Notes: a model not told the origin generated them from the sequence alone. DNA of 64,000 nucleotides from Balaenoptera acutorostrata (GCF_949987535.1 NC_080066.1:91345600-91409599); one strand, 5' to 3'; positions 10,531-21,479 are shown, counted from the first letter of the stretch. A program made the numbers and translations.

Positions 10531-13350
10531 GTGCTGTTCGTAACTAAGGCCCTGATGCTGGTCCTAACTAGATGCTGATGCTGTCCCTAATGTAGGCCCT
10601 GATGCTGTCAATAACTAAGGTCCTGACACTATCCCTAGCTAATGTCCTGACGCTGGTCCTAAGACCATGACGCTGTCTCTAATTCCCTAAGTCTGTCTTT
10701 AACTAATGGCCTAACCTTTTCCCTAATTATGCGATGACACTGGCACTAACAAAGGCCCTGACACTGTCCCTAAAGCCGACATGTCCCTAAATTGACGCTG
10801 ACACTGTCCCTAACGTAGGCCCTGATACTGTCAATAACTAAGGCCTGATGCTATCACTAAGTCCCTGACACTGTCCCTAACTAAGGCCCTGACAATATCC
10901 CTAATTAACACCTGTACTGTCTCTTACTAGGGTTCTCAAGTTTTCTCTAACAGAGGCCCTGATGCTGTCCCTTACTGATGTCCTGACAATGGCCCTACCT
11001 AACACTCTGAGGTTGGTTCTATTAATGTCCGGACAGTGTCCCTAACTGAGGCCCTGTCGCTCTTCCTAAGTAAGGACTTGATGCAATGTCTACCTAAGGC
11101 ACTAACATTATCTGTAACTAATTACCTGACTCTTTCCCTAACTAACAACCTAACTTTGTCCCTAACTAACGCCCTGACACTAGTCCTAACTAAGGCCCTG
11201 ACAATGTCCCTAAGTAACAGCCTGAACTGTGTCTAATTAAGTCCCTCAAATTATCTCTAACTGAAGCCTTGACATCCTCGCTAGCCAAGCCCCTGATGCC
11301 ATCCCAAGCTAATGGCCTGAGCTATAACTTATGAAGACCCAAACCCTGTCCCTAAGACCTTGACACTCTCCCTAACTTGGGGCCTGACGCTTTCCCTCAT
11401 AGACTAGTCTGTCACTAAATAACACCCTGATCCTGTCCATTAGTAAAGCCCTGAATATGTCCCTAAGAAAGTCACTGAAGTGTCCCTAACTAACGGCCTG
11501 AACTGTCTCTTACTAAGGCCCTCAAGTTATTTCTGAGGTCCTGACAACACTGTCCCTAACTAAGGTCCTGTTTCTGGCCCTAACTAATGTCCTGATGCTG
11601 AACCTAATTGAGGCCCTGATGGTCTTCCTAACTAAGGTCTTGATGCTGATTCTACCTGAGGCCCTAAAACTGCCTGTAACTAATGACCTGATTCGTTCCC
11701 TAACTAGCACCCAAATTTTGTCCCTCATTAATGCCCTGACACTGGTCGACACAACAGCCCTGATGCTGACCCAGTCTAAGGCCTTGACGATGTCCCTAAT
11801 TGCCTTAGATGCCCTCACTGTTGGCCTGACCCTGTCCCTAACCAAGGCCCTGACCCTCTTCCTAACTAAGGTTGTGATGATGTCTCTACCTAAGGCACTG
11901 TCTGTAATAATGCCCCAACTCTTTCCCTAACACCGTGATGCTGTCCCTAATAGCCTCATATATCTCTCAATAATGCCCTGATGCTCTCTATAACTAAGGC
12001 CCTGAATATGTCCCTAAATCTCTGACCCTGTCCCTAAGGCCCTGATGTGCTCTCTACCTGAGGCACTGACACTGTCTATAATACTGGTCTGAATCCTTCC
12101 CTAACTAATACCCTGATGCTGTTCCTAACTGAGGCTCTGAAGATGTCCCTAAGTAACAGCCTGAACTGTGTCTAATTAAGGCCCGCAAATTATCTCTCAC
12201 GGAAGCTTTGACATTCTCCCTAACGAAGCCCCTGATGCTGTCTCAAGCTAATGGTCTGAACTATAACTTACATAGTCCCTAACCCTGTCCCTAAGATCCT
12301 GATGCTCTCCCTAACTTAGGCCCTGATGCTGTCCCTCAGAGCCTAAGTGGTCACTAAATAATGTCCTAATCCTGTCCATTACTAAGGTCCTCAATATGTC
12401 CCTAAAAAAGTCTGTGAGGTGTCTCTAACTAACAGCCTGAACTGTCTCTTACTAAGGCCCTCAAGTTTTCTCTGAGGTCCTGACACTGTCCCTAACTAAG
12501 GCCTTGATGTTCTTCCTAACTAAGGCCTTGACGCTGTCTCTACCTGAGGCCCTGACACTGTCTACAATAATGGCCTGCCTCTTTCCCTAACTAATACCCT
12601 GATGATGTCCCTAATAGCTGCAGATATCCCACAATAACACCCTGACACTGGCCCTACCTACAGCTCTGATTCTGGCATTAAATTTAAGTCCATGAGAATA
12701 TACCTAAGGAACAGCCTGAACTATTTCTAACTAAGTCCCTGACGGTGACCCTAATAGACTGAGATATCCGACACTATCGCCCTGATCCTGTCCATAACTA
12801 AGGTCCTGAATATGTCCCTAAGAAAGTCTCTCACAATGTCCCTAACTAACGGCCTGAACTCTCTCTTACTAAGGCCCTAAGTTATCTCTAACTGAGGCCC
12901 TGACGCTGTCCCTAACTATGGCCCTGAAGCTGTCCCTCATAGCATTTACTGTCACTAAATAATGCCCCGATTCTGACCATTACTAAGGCCCTGAATATGT
13001 TCCTAAGAAAGTCTCTGATGTGTCCCTAACTAACGGCCTGAACTGTCTTATACTAGCCCCTCAAGTTTTCTCTGAGGTCCTGACACTATCCCTAACTAAG
13101 GCCTGGTGGCTGGCCCTAACTAACGTCCAGACGCTGTCCCTAACATCGGTGAAGCTCCGATGCTCTTCTTAACTAAAGCCTTGACAAAGTCTCTACCTGA
13201 GGCCCTGACACTGTCTGTAACTAATGACCTGACTCTTTACCTAACACCCTAATTATACCCCTCACTAATGCCCTGACAATGGTCTTAACTTCGGCCCTGA
13301 TGCTGGCCCTAACTAATGACATGACACTGGCCCTTACTAAGGCCTCACCC
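10531..13350 (+). repeat. Degenerate 24-bp satellite with telomere-like hexamers and a 939-bp higher-order period
   Basis: About 2.8 kb of tandem units follow the approximate consensus 'tccctaactaaggccctgacactg' in shorter pieces: CCCTAA, CTAAGG, CCCTGA, CACTGT. The unit length is four hexamers, and one hexamer is the telomeric CCCTAA. Individual units vary by substitutions and small indels. A higher-order period is visible: 'aagcccctgatgc' at 11287 and 12226, 'cactaaat' at 11413 and 12352, and 'aactgtctct' at 11501 and 12440 are each 939 bases apart. Further partial blocks recur near 10912, 12857, 12953 and 13038. Because 24 is divisible by three, open frames with an 8-residue periodic translation arise by themselves (for example 11036-11236 plus and 11522-11845 minus). 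These are not genes. Confidence 0.9.
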
Positions 13351-14440
13351 TGGGGCTTTCCGAGGCTGCTGGGCAGTTTTCTCTTGTCCACATCTCTAGC
13401 CAGCTACCTGCCATTGGCCACTCTAAGATTCTGAGATGCAGTGGTCCCACGTGGGATGTGCCTGAGTAGGCTGACCTGCGGGAGGAGGGTCATGGCCACT
13501 CTGCCCTCCAGGGTACTGTGGCTCAGGGTAGCAATCGCTCAGCCAGTGTCTGGACACAGGGTTCTGTGTCCTTGTTTGTTGTAAAACCCTTGGAGTTACC
13601 TTTAACATTTTTTAAATGGATCTCCCCCTCGGCATATTTATAATATAAATTATTTGCCACATTAAAATTCAGAAATGACATTATTAGAATGAGCAGGAAG
13701 ACATACAGGATGCCCCCCCAATGATCTATTTCTTGGAGGATTTAAAATTCTAATGAAAACACTCATTCTCATCACCCTTTTGGGCATCAGCACAAGACCA
13801 GAATCAGCTGCATTCTTTATTTATCCCTCTGATTTCTCCAGAACTCTTCTTTTGAGGAGAAATCTCTGGATTCTGAGGGAACTGTGAGTGGTGACCATAA
13901 GGTAAATCTGATTCTGAAAAGCAAGAGGAAAAGAGACAGGGCAGGAGATGAGAATTGGTGATGGGAAGAAGCAAGGGCGTCCACATTCAATCTCAGGCTG
14001 AGAGTCTGGGTTAATCTCCAACGAAGCTAAGGACCACCAGGAGCTGGCCCCACTGGCCTTGTCACCTGGTGTGGGGATTGGGGACAGCCAAACCACCATG
14101 CCCACTTTCAGAGAAATAAAGAAGTTGGGAGAGCACCCCTGGGAGCCAGATTGAAAATGTTAATGTTGTGAAATAATAAGATGCCCTTTTCAGAAAAGTG
14201 AAGACTCTTCTCTTGGTTCTCAAAGACTTGCAAATACTCTGTGTCCTTCTGGAGGCATGCTGAAGCCTTCAGCCTTTGAGGGCAGTAATGGGAGGGAATA
14301 TGGGCTCAAAACAATCCAGCACTCACTCCTTGAGGGTGCTGAGGATGACCAGTGTCTGGTCCTTGGGTGCTGTGGGGTCTGAAATCCCCTGATCACCTAG
14401 GATGGGAGGGGCCACACAGACACTCCACTGGAGCACCGGG
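13351..14440. other. No gene or named repeat seen
   Basis: This is single-copy-looking sequence of mixed composition between the satellite and an L1. Short open frames exist on the minus strand (13423-13608, 13804-14105), but none has recognisable features. Confidence 0.4.
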
Positions 14441-14454
14441 GGCGTGGCTGGTGG

Positions 14455-16238
14455 GCTACAGTCCTTTATCAGACACATGGTTTGCAAATATCTTGTGCCA
14501 TTTTGGATGGTGGATTATCTTATTCCTTGCTCCTTTTATACACAATGGTTTTTCATTTTGAGGAAGTCCAATTCATCTATTTTATTTTTTGTTGCTTGTG
14601 CTTTTGGTAACAGATCTAAGAAATCACAGCCAAATCCAAGGTCATGAAGATTTACTCTCATGTTTTCTTTTATGAGTTTTATAATTTTGGTTCTTATATC
14701 TAGGCCTTTGATCCATTTTGTGTTGATTTTGTATATGGCATGGGGGGCAGGTAAGGGTCCAACTTTATTCTTCTGTGTGTGGGTATCCAGCTGTCCCAGC
14801 ACCTGTGCTAATTGTTTGGGAGAAAATATTTGCAGATGATGTGACCAACAAGGGCCTAATTTCTATAATATACAAACAGCTTAAAACTCAAAAAAAAAAA
14901 ATCAAAAAGTAGGCAGAAGGTCTAAGTACACGTTTCTCCAAAGAAGACATACAGATGGCCAGTAGGCACATGAAAAGATGCTCCATGTCGCTAATTATTA
15001 GAACAATGTAAATCAAAACTACAGTGAGGTATCACCTCATAGTGTTCAGAATGGCCATCAATAAAAAGTCTACAAATAAATGCTGTAGGGGGTGAGGAGA
15101 AAAGGAAACCCTCCTATGCTGTTGGTCAGAATGTAAATTGGTTCAGCCACTATGAAAAACAGTATGGAGGTTCCTCAAAATACTAAACATAGAGTTGCCG
15201 GGGCTTCCCTGGTGGCGCAGTGGTTAAGAATCCACATGCCAATGCAAGGGACATGGGTTCGAGCCCTGGCCCGGGAAGATCCTACATGACGTGGAGTAAC
15301 TAGCCCTGTGTGCAGCAACTACTGAGCCTGCACTCTAGAGCCCTCAAGGCACAACTACTGAGCCCGTATGTCACAACTACTGACGCCCACACACCTAGAG
15401 CCCGTGCTCCCATCAAGAGAAGCCACCACAATGAGAAGCCCAGGCACCACAACGAAGAGTAGCCTCTGCTTGCCATAACCAGAGAAAGCCCGTGCACAGC
15501 AACGAAGACCCAACATAGCCAAAAATAAAAGTAAATAATAAAATAAATAAATTTATAAAAATATAAATAAAGTAAAAATAGAATTGCCATATGAACCAGC
15601 AACCCCACTCCTGGGCACATATCCATACAAAACTATAATTCGAAAAGATACATGCACCACTATGTTCATAGCACCACTATTCACAATAGCCAAGACATGA
15701 AAGCAACCTGAATGTCCATCAACAGATGAACGGATAAAGAAGATGTGATAAATATATACAATGGGATATTACTCAGCCATAAAACAGAGTGAAATAATGC
15801 CATTTGCCTCTACATGGATGGACCTAGCAATTATCATACTAAGTGAAGTCAGACAGAGAATGACAAATACCATATGATATCACTTATATGTGAAATCTAA
15901 AATGAGACACAAATGAATCTACAAAACAGAAACTGACTCACGGATATAGAAAACAGACTTGCGGTTGCCAAGGGGAAGATGGGGGAGGGATGGATTGGGA
16001 GTTTGGGATTACCAGATGCAAATTATTATATATAGGATGGATAAACAACAAGGTCTTACTGTACAGCACAGGAAACTATATTCAATACCCTGTAGTAAAC
16101 CATATGTATATATGTAATAAACAGTGGGTGTGTGTATATAAATATATATATATATCTGAATCACTTTGTTGTACAGCAGAAATTAACACAACATTGTAAG
16201 TCAACTATACTTCAATGAAATAAATTTTTAAAAAATTA
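14455..16238 (+). mobile_element. L1 insertion with inverted 5' part (twin-priming structure)
   Basis: 14455-14815 is L1 ORF2 in reverse: its complement encodes the region with 'ILKENMRVNLHDLG'-like and 'NKIDELDFLKMKNH' residues. From about 14816 the orientation flips to plus and runs through 'atttgcagatgatgtgacc', 'agatggccagtaggcacatg' and 'cagaatggccatcaataaaaag' to the 3'UTR and an A-rich end at about 16235. The reversed part ends in ORF2 at almost the point where the forward part begins. This is the arrangement expected from twin priming during reverse transcription. A SINE at 15201 lies in the forward part. Confidence 0.75.
15201..15578 (+). repeat. CHR-type SINE, long older variant
   Basis: The SINE has the head 'gggcttccctggtggcgcagtgg', the long body with several 'acaactactgagcc' repeats, and an AATAAATA tail. 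The flanks carry an imperfect duplication, 'atagagttgcc' before and 'atagaattgcc' after. It is inserted into the forward part of the inverted L1. Confidence 0.9.
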
Positions 16239-16457
16239 GGTGGAGATTATACCATCAATTAGTTTGAAGGCACTTTTATAAAGTAGGCCTTGTGTTTCTT
16301 GTCCTTTCATCCTGGGACAAATGTATAACAGATAGAAACTAACCAGGATTACTCCAGTCTGAACTCGTATCACACAGAACTTTAATTGTTGAACAAACCA
16401 TTAATACCGATTATACCATGGGATGTCCTGATCCAATATCAAGTTTGTAAACCTTGT
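16238..16457 (-). pseudogene. MT-RNR2 (nuclear pseudogene): NUMT: nuclear copy of the 3' part of mitochondrial 16S rRNA
   Basis: On the plus strand the segment reads 'aaagtaggcc...ttcttgtcctttc', 'gatagaaact', 'ggattactccagtctgaactc', 'actttaattgttgaacaaac' and 'gggatgtcctgatccaatatc'. In the same order and spacing these are the complement of the conserved peptidyl-transferase part of vertebrate mitochondrial 16S rRNA ('gaccggagtaatccag', 'gttcaacgattaaagt', 'gttggatcaggacatccc'). It is about 220 bases long, diverged by many substitutions, and starts right after the A-rich end of the L1 upstream. It is an ancient fragment of mitochondrial DNA in the nucleus and not a working rRNA. Confidence 0.88.
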
Positions 16458-16734
16458 ATCAAGCCTGCAGAATCCACTAAATTTGGAAATTCAAACTGAA
16501 ATGAAGCCAACTATCCTATGACTTCGCCAAAACTAGTTATAGGACAATCAATTGGAAACCATATGCAATCAAATGAATGTAGACAGAAACAACCATACCC
16601 TTCCTTTTTTCCCTTTGAGATAAAGATGGTATTTAAGGTGATGTCTTGGGCCATTTCAGGGTGTTACTCAATTTCCTGGGTATCTCCCATGCACACAGGA
16701 GGTACACATTAGTTAACTTGTTTGTGCAACTATA
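16458..16734 (+). repeat. Truncated third copy of the local duplicated segment
   Basis: Two pieces of the duplication found at 16735 and 26275 are joined here. 16458-16590 ('ccactaaatttggaaattcaaactg' in parts) resembles 18600-18740 and 28170-28300. 16590-16734 ('gatggtatttaaggtgatg', 'ggtatctcccatg') resembles the LTR portion at 20230-20330 and 30330-30440. The intervening ~1.9 kb present in the second full copy is missing. Confidence 0.65.
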
Positions 16735-17401
16735 TGAAGGTAGTCAATACCACAAAAGTGTATACGTAAAATGAATTAAATGGTAAATGTCATGTTTTGT
16801 ATTTTTAATGACAATGAAAAAAAAGTGTAGTGCTGATATTTCTTACAACATAAATGTACATTAAAAACATCCTTAGTGAAACAAGCCATAGAGAAAATGC
16901 CACCCAGATCCCATACTCATCTTGTCTGCTTTAAATCCATCAAGGTTGTCCAAATGAGGGAAAAACTCAGTAATGGTTCCAGAAAAAGAAAACTGGATCT
17001 GGTTGGAAAAAGACATTTTCATACAGTTGGGACAACAGGCGAAAGTTGAAGTGGGCCTGTGTATTAAATTATAATGTAGACATCATGATTTCTTCATTTA
17101 AGGGTTATGTGTTGATTCCTCAGGAGAGTATCCCTGTTTTGGGTAAAACACACTGAGCATTTTGTGTGAAGTGGCAAATGTGAGTACTTTTGCCATCATT
17201 GAAACTTTTCTGTACATTTTAAATTACTGGAAAGTAAATTATTTTTCAAAACAACCATGTCAGTACCATGCCAGAAAATCAGATAATACAGCCATCAAAC
17301 TTTGTTATAGAGGCCGAGACTTACTCAGACAAAGTTCAACCAAAGTTGTGATTGTTATTTCCTTTGTAGGAGTCCACATGGTATTAAGAGGCACAGTGAG
17401 A

Positions 17402-17735
17402 GGGACTTCCCTGGTGGCACAGTGGTTAAGAATCTGTCTGCCAATGCAGGGAACACAGGTTCAACTCCTGGTCTGGGAAGATCCCACATGCGGCGGAGCA
17501 CTAAGACCGTGGGCCACAACTACTGAGCCTGCGCTCTAGAACCCATGCACCACAACTACTGAGCCTGCACGCCTAGAGCCTGTGTTCCACAACAAGAGAA
17601 GCCACTGCAATGAGAAGCCCATGTACTGCAACGAAGAGTAGGCCCCGCTCCCCACAACTAGAGAAAGCCCGTGCGCAGCAATGAAGACCCAACACAGCCA
17701 AAAATAAGTCAAATAAAAAAGTTTTTAAAAAAAGT
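17402..17735 (+). repeat. CHR-type SINE (copy A only)
   Basis: This is a complete SINE with the 'gagaagcc...gagtaggccccgctc' body and an A-rich tail. The flanking repeat is 'cacagtgagagg'-like before (17392) and 'cactgtgagagg' after (17736), with one mismatch. The corresponding site in copy B at about 26893 ('gaggcaccgtgggaag') is empty, so the insertion followed the duplication. Confidence 0.92.
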
Positions 17736-17859
17736 CACTGTGAGAGGAGTATATTAGTAGCTACCATGTCTTGGGTCCTGCGGATTACCTGGGATGCAGT
17801 AGAAACAGTGAGATTTTAGCATTACAATTTTTCACATTACTTCAAAAAAATGTTAAAAA

Positions 17860-18180
17860 AATAAATTCAGTAAAGTTGCAAACTATGGAATCAATATGCA
17901 CAAATCAGTTTTGTTTCTATACACTTAAAACGAATCATCAGAAAGAAAAATTAAGAAAACAATCCCATTTACAACTCCATCAAAAAGAACAAACCATTTA
18001 GGAATAAATTTAACCAAGGACATGAAAAACCTATACTCAGAAAACTATAAAGCATTGATAAAGAAATTGAAGACACAATAGAAAATAATATTCCATGCTC
18101 ATGCATCAGAAAAATGACTATTATTAAAATGTTTATTCTACCCAAAGCCATCAACAAACAGTGCCAGGAAAACTAGACAC
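17860..18180 (+). mobile_element. L1 ORF2 fragment in copy A, internally deleted
   Basis: The sequence includes 'ctatacacttaaaacgaa', 'aagaaattgaagacac' and 'attctacccaaagcc', typical of the L1 ORF2 stretch after the RT domain. Relative to the matching piece at 27040-27665 it jumps from 'acccaaagccatcaac' straight to the 'gccaggaaaactagac' part, a loss of roughly 350-400 bases. Confidence 0.65.
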
Positions 18181-18824
18181 CAGGCTCCAAAGAACGACAC
18201 TGGTCACTATCTACACTGCACATAAAACTAACTAAAAGCACACAGTATTCCACATTAAACCCTTTCTCTCCTAAGTCTCTGAAGATGCACCCTACCCACC
18301 CAGCAGTCAGCTGCACAGGAAGATTCTCCACATTTTCTCATTTTTTCCTCTCATGGCATCTCCTCACCAGTGGGTCCTAAGAAAAGCCAGCTCCAGTCAG
18401 TGTAGACACTGCCCCATGATCCAGAAACCTAAGCCCTGACAGGAGACAAACTCCTGTCTGCTTGTCACAGAGCAAAGTCTGTGGGCCAGATGCACCTGTG
18501 TCCCCAGGGTCAGACAGGTGGGTTCGGCGCCCCCTGTGGGACGTCAGAGAAGTGCCGGGAGTACCACGCTCACAAACTCAGAGGCCTCACCCGGAATACT
18601 GTTCTGCTGTATATACTAAGTTTGGAAATCCAAACTGAAATGGAGCCAAGTATCTCACTGTATCTTCTCAAAACATGGTTAAGGAACAATTAATTAGAAA
18701 CCATATGTAATGAAATGAATGTAGACACAAACTTTACAACGTAAACCAAAACTTACTCAAAAGTGCCTGTAAACAAGTTTAAATTACCACACTATAAAAA
18801 TTCCAGAAGAAAAAAGAAAATCTA

Positions 18825-19186
18825 GGACTTCCCTGGTGGTGCACTGGTTAAGAATCGGCCTGCCAATGCAGGTGACATAGGTTCGAGCCCTGGTTCGGGA
18901 AGATCCCACATGCCACAGAGTAACTAAGCCCGTGTGCCACTACTACAGAGCCTGTGCTCTAGAGCCCATGCACCACAACTACTGAGCCCACATGCCACAA
19001 CTACTGAAGGCCACGCAGCTAGAGCCCATGCTCCACAACTAGAGAAGAAACCGCAATGAGAAGCCCGCGTATGGCAATGACGAGTAGCCCCCGCTCGGCG
19101 CAACTAGTGAAAACCCACATGCAGCAACGAAGACCCAACGCAGCCAAAAATAAATAAATAAATAAATTTATTTTTTTAAAAAAAAG
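18825..19186 (+). repeat. CHR-type SINE (copy A only)
   Basis: This is a full-length SINE of the longer variant with an AATAAATA tail. An exact 11-bp direct repeat 'aagaaaatcta' flanks it at 18814-18824 and 19187-19197. The matching site in copy B at about 28375 ('ctagaaaatctgcatgacc') has no insertion. Confidence 0.93.
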
Positions 19187-19197
19187 AAGAAAATCTA

Positions 19198-19741
19198 CAT
19201 GACCTTGGGTCTGGTGATGCGTTTTAAACACACAACACCAAAAGTCTATCAACAAAAGATAAATAATTGATAATGTGGACTTTATAAAATTAAAATTTTT
19301 GACTCTATGAAAGAACTTATTCAGAAAACCAAAAGACAAACCACAAACTGGAAGAAAGTACTTCCAAAACACATAAAGGGTGTGCATTCAAATTATACCA
19401 AACAATGCCATTAAAATTTGATAAAGAATGAAACACACACCTGTCCAAAGAGGATAAACAGATACTAAATAAGCATACAAGAATATACTCAAGATGCTGG
19501 TAGAATTCATGTACAACCAACTTTGGAAGACGGTTTGGCAGTTTTTTCCAAATCTAAATAGTCTCACCTTAGGATCCAAGAAAACTACCTCTTGTATTTA
19601 GACAACCACTTTGAAAACCTGTGTTCAAACAAAAACTAGCATCAAGTAATGCACAGCAGCTCTGTTCATAATGGCTAAAAGCTTAAAGATATCAGGATGT
19701 CCTTCTGTAGATGAATTCGTAAGCAAATTAGGGCACATACG
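19198..19741 (+). mobile_element. L1 3' fragment in copy A
   Basis: The L1 words 'atgaccttgggtctgg', 'gaacttattcagaaaacc' and 'ggcagttttttccaaatc' run into 'gcagctctgttcataatggc' before the LTR at 19742. After the LTR the L1 resumes at 20817. It corresponds to 28380-29995 in copy B. Confidence 0.65.
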
Positions 19742-19971
19742 TGTCAAGGGGAGCAGAATACACCACCCCAAAATATGCCCATTTGACAAAAGGATTATTT
19801 TGGACTGATTAATTAAAAAAACAGCAGACCCAGGAGAATCTTTGAAAACCAAATAGAAAATGCCCTTTTATGAGGTGAATTTACATTTATTAAGGATATC
19901 TCCATTCGTAAGGGCATGTCCCTCTCTGGACCAGGAATTGAATGATGACTAAATATCAAGAAAAACTTGTC

Positions 19972-20107
19972 GGGACTTCCCTGGTGGTCCAGTGGTTAAG
20001 ACTCCACACTCCCAATGCAGGGGCCTGGGTTCGATCCCTGGTCAGGGAACTAGATCCCACATGCTGCAACTAACACCTGGCACAGCCAAATAAAAAATAT
20101 TTTTTAA
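19972..20107 (+). repeat. Short tRNA-derived SINE (Bov-tA/CHR head type, ~135 bp)
   Basis: A head 'gggacttccctggtggtccagtgg' and B-box-like 'GGTTCGATCCC' are followed directly by 'cagggaactagatcccacatgc' and an A-rich tail, with none of the long CHR body. The flanks share 'aaaaacttgtc' (19961-19971) and 'aaaaagcttgtc' (20107-20118), a near-exact target-site duplication. The element interrupts the LTR. Confidence 0.88.
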
Positions 20108-20383
20108 AAAAAGCTTGTCAATGAAATAGGTCTAGATGTAAATCTGCGTAACAACCATACCCATGTTTACTGTGCTTTGCCTAATAACCTCCCTTAAATG
20201 GCTTCCTCCATTCCCTAACATCTTTCTTCTGTTCTTAGCTGAAGGTAACCTTTAAGGTAATGGCTTGGGCCAGACTAAGTTTTCCTGGGTATCTTTCAAG
20301 TATACAGGAGGTATGCATGGTATATATGAAACTTCTGATTGTTTTTCTCCAGTTAATCTCCCTTTCATTACAACGGGAATCTT

Positions 20384-20750
20384 TTTTTTTTTTTTTTTTT
20401 TAAAGAGTAGCTTTTTTTTTTTTTTTAATTTTATAGCTACTTTATTTATTTATTTATTTATTTTTGGCTGTGTTGGGTCTTCGGTTCGTGCGAGGGCTTT
20501 CTCTAGTTGCGGCAAGTGGGGGCCACTCTTCATCGCGGTGTGGGGACCGCTCTTCATCGCGGTGCGCGGGCCTTTCACTATTGCGGCCCCTCCCGTTGCG
20601 GGGCACAGGCTCCAGACGCGCAGGCTCAGTAGTTGTGGCTCACGGGCCCAGCTGCTCCGTGGCATGTGGGATCTTCCCAGACCAGGGCTCGAACCCGTGT
20701 CCCCTGCATTAGCAGGCAGACTCTCAACCACTGCGCCACCAGGGAAGCCC
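20384..20750 (-). repeat. CHR-type SINE, antisense, with perfect 15-bp duplication
   Basis: The SINE is in reverse orientation: poly(T) and (TTTA)n at the left, the head 'gccaccagggaagccc' at the right. It is flanked by an exact 15-bp repeat 'tacaacgggaatctt' at 20369-20383 and 20751-20765. It is of the 'gaggcccgcg' subfamily. A short internal repeat ('ctcttcatcgcggtg' twice, near 20525 and 20550) is extra to the usual body. Confidence 0.95.
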
Positions 20751-20816
20751 TACAACGGGAATCTTAATGAAGAACATAGAAAGGTAGAGGGAAAATTATT
20801 TTTCCTCTCATATACA

Positions 20817-21400
20817 TGCAATGCAATAGTATTCTGAGATATAAAGGAATGAATCATCAACCCGAGCAAAAAAAAAGATGAATCTAACACTTATATGGCT
20901 AAATGAAAGAATCCAGTCTGAAGAGCTACACACTGTATGACCTCATTTATATGACATTCTAGAAAAGGCAAAACAGACATGGTAAACAGTTTATGGAATA
21001 TGTGGTTGAAAAGGTCCATATGATGCTTTAGTGGTGAATACCTGTCACTATGCATTTGTCTACACCCACAGATTTTTTTACAACCCAACAAGTAAATTAT
21101 AATCTATACAAATTTAGTTACTTAGGATATGGGAGTGTCAAAGACTGGCATACAGAATGTAACAAACAATCTAACTGATTTAGAAAGGTATGAAAAAAAC
21201 TCACTGTTGGTGGTGGGACAAAATGGGCTGACCTAAGTTAACTTTGGAAATGAGCAGACTCTGTAGGCCAAAGGCAAAATATGCCGTACATACACAGTGG
21301 ACTCTGTAAGTTCTTTCCCATGGAGAGTGGTAACTAATAGTACTGAAACTACTATATCAGTAATCGAATGGAACAAGCACTGAATTTAATGACAAATGGT
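20817..21400 (+). mobile_element. L1 3' end, continuation in copy A
   Basis: After the LTR the L1 3' region resumes ('gcaatgcaatagtattctg', 'aaaggaatgaatcatcaac', 'gaaagaatccagtctgaag', 'catttatatgacattctagaaaagg'). It matches 30535-31080 in copy B. Confidence 0.65.
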
Positions 21401-21479
21401 GGAAGCCAGTTTCTTACCACTGGAGTGGGAAGTCACAGACAAACAAAGGGAGAAGGTTACAATATCCATGTCATAACAG

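Larger units (their letters stand above)
19742..20816 (+). mobile_element. ERV-type LTR in copy A, split by two SINEs
   Basis: The element starts with 'tgtcaagggga' and ends near 'cctctcatataca', with LTR-like features between: 'ccaccccaaaatatgcc', 'aaggattatttt', a pyrimidine-rich 'tctttcttctgttc' and 'tttttctcc' near the end. The matching uninterrupted element in copy B is 29996-30534. It sits inside an L1 3' end in both copies, so it was inserted before the duplication. No internal retroviral genes are present. Confidence 0.65.
16735..21470 (+). repeat. Local segmental duplication, copy A
   Basis: This block aligns collinearly and in the same direction with 26275-31185. Shared runs include 'gtatacgtaaaatgaattaaatgg' vs 'gtatacttaaaatgacttaaatg', 'ggttccagaaaaagaaaactgga', 'catggtattaagaggcac', 'atgaccttgggt', the LTR at 19742, and 'gctgacctaagtta' followed by 'ctttggaaatga'. 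By eye the copies match in most positions but with many substitutions and indels. Copy A has lost part of an internal L1 piece near 18150 and has gained four SINEs that copy B lacks. Confidence 0.82.

Noticed and set aside
11036..11930. Open frames in the satellite that translate into regular 8-residue repeats (LTLSLTNA-like), resembling a repeat protein
   Set aside because: The 24-bp unit is divisible by three, so periodic frames arise on both strands without selection. Frames are short, both strands are open, and the DNA-level repeat explains everything.
10531..13350. CRISPR-like array
   Set aside because: The repeats are directly adjacent without unique spacers, degenerate and telomere-like, in a mammalian genome.
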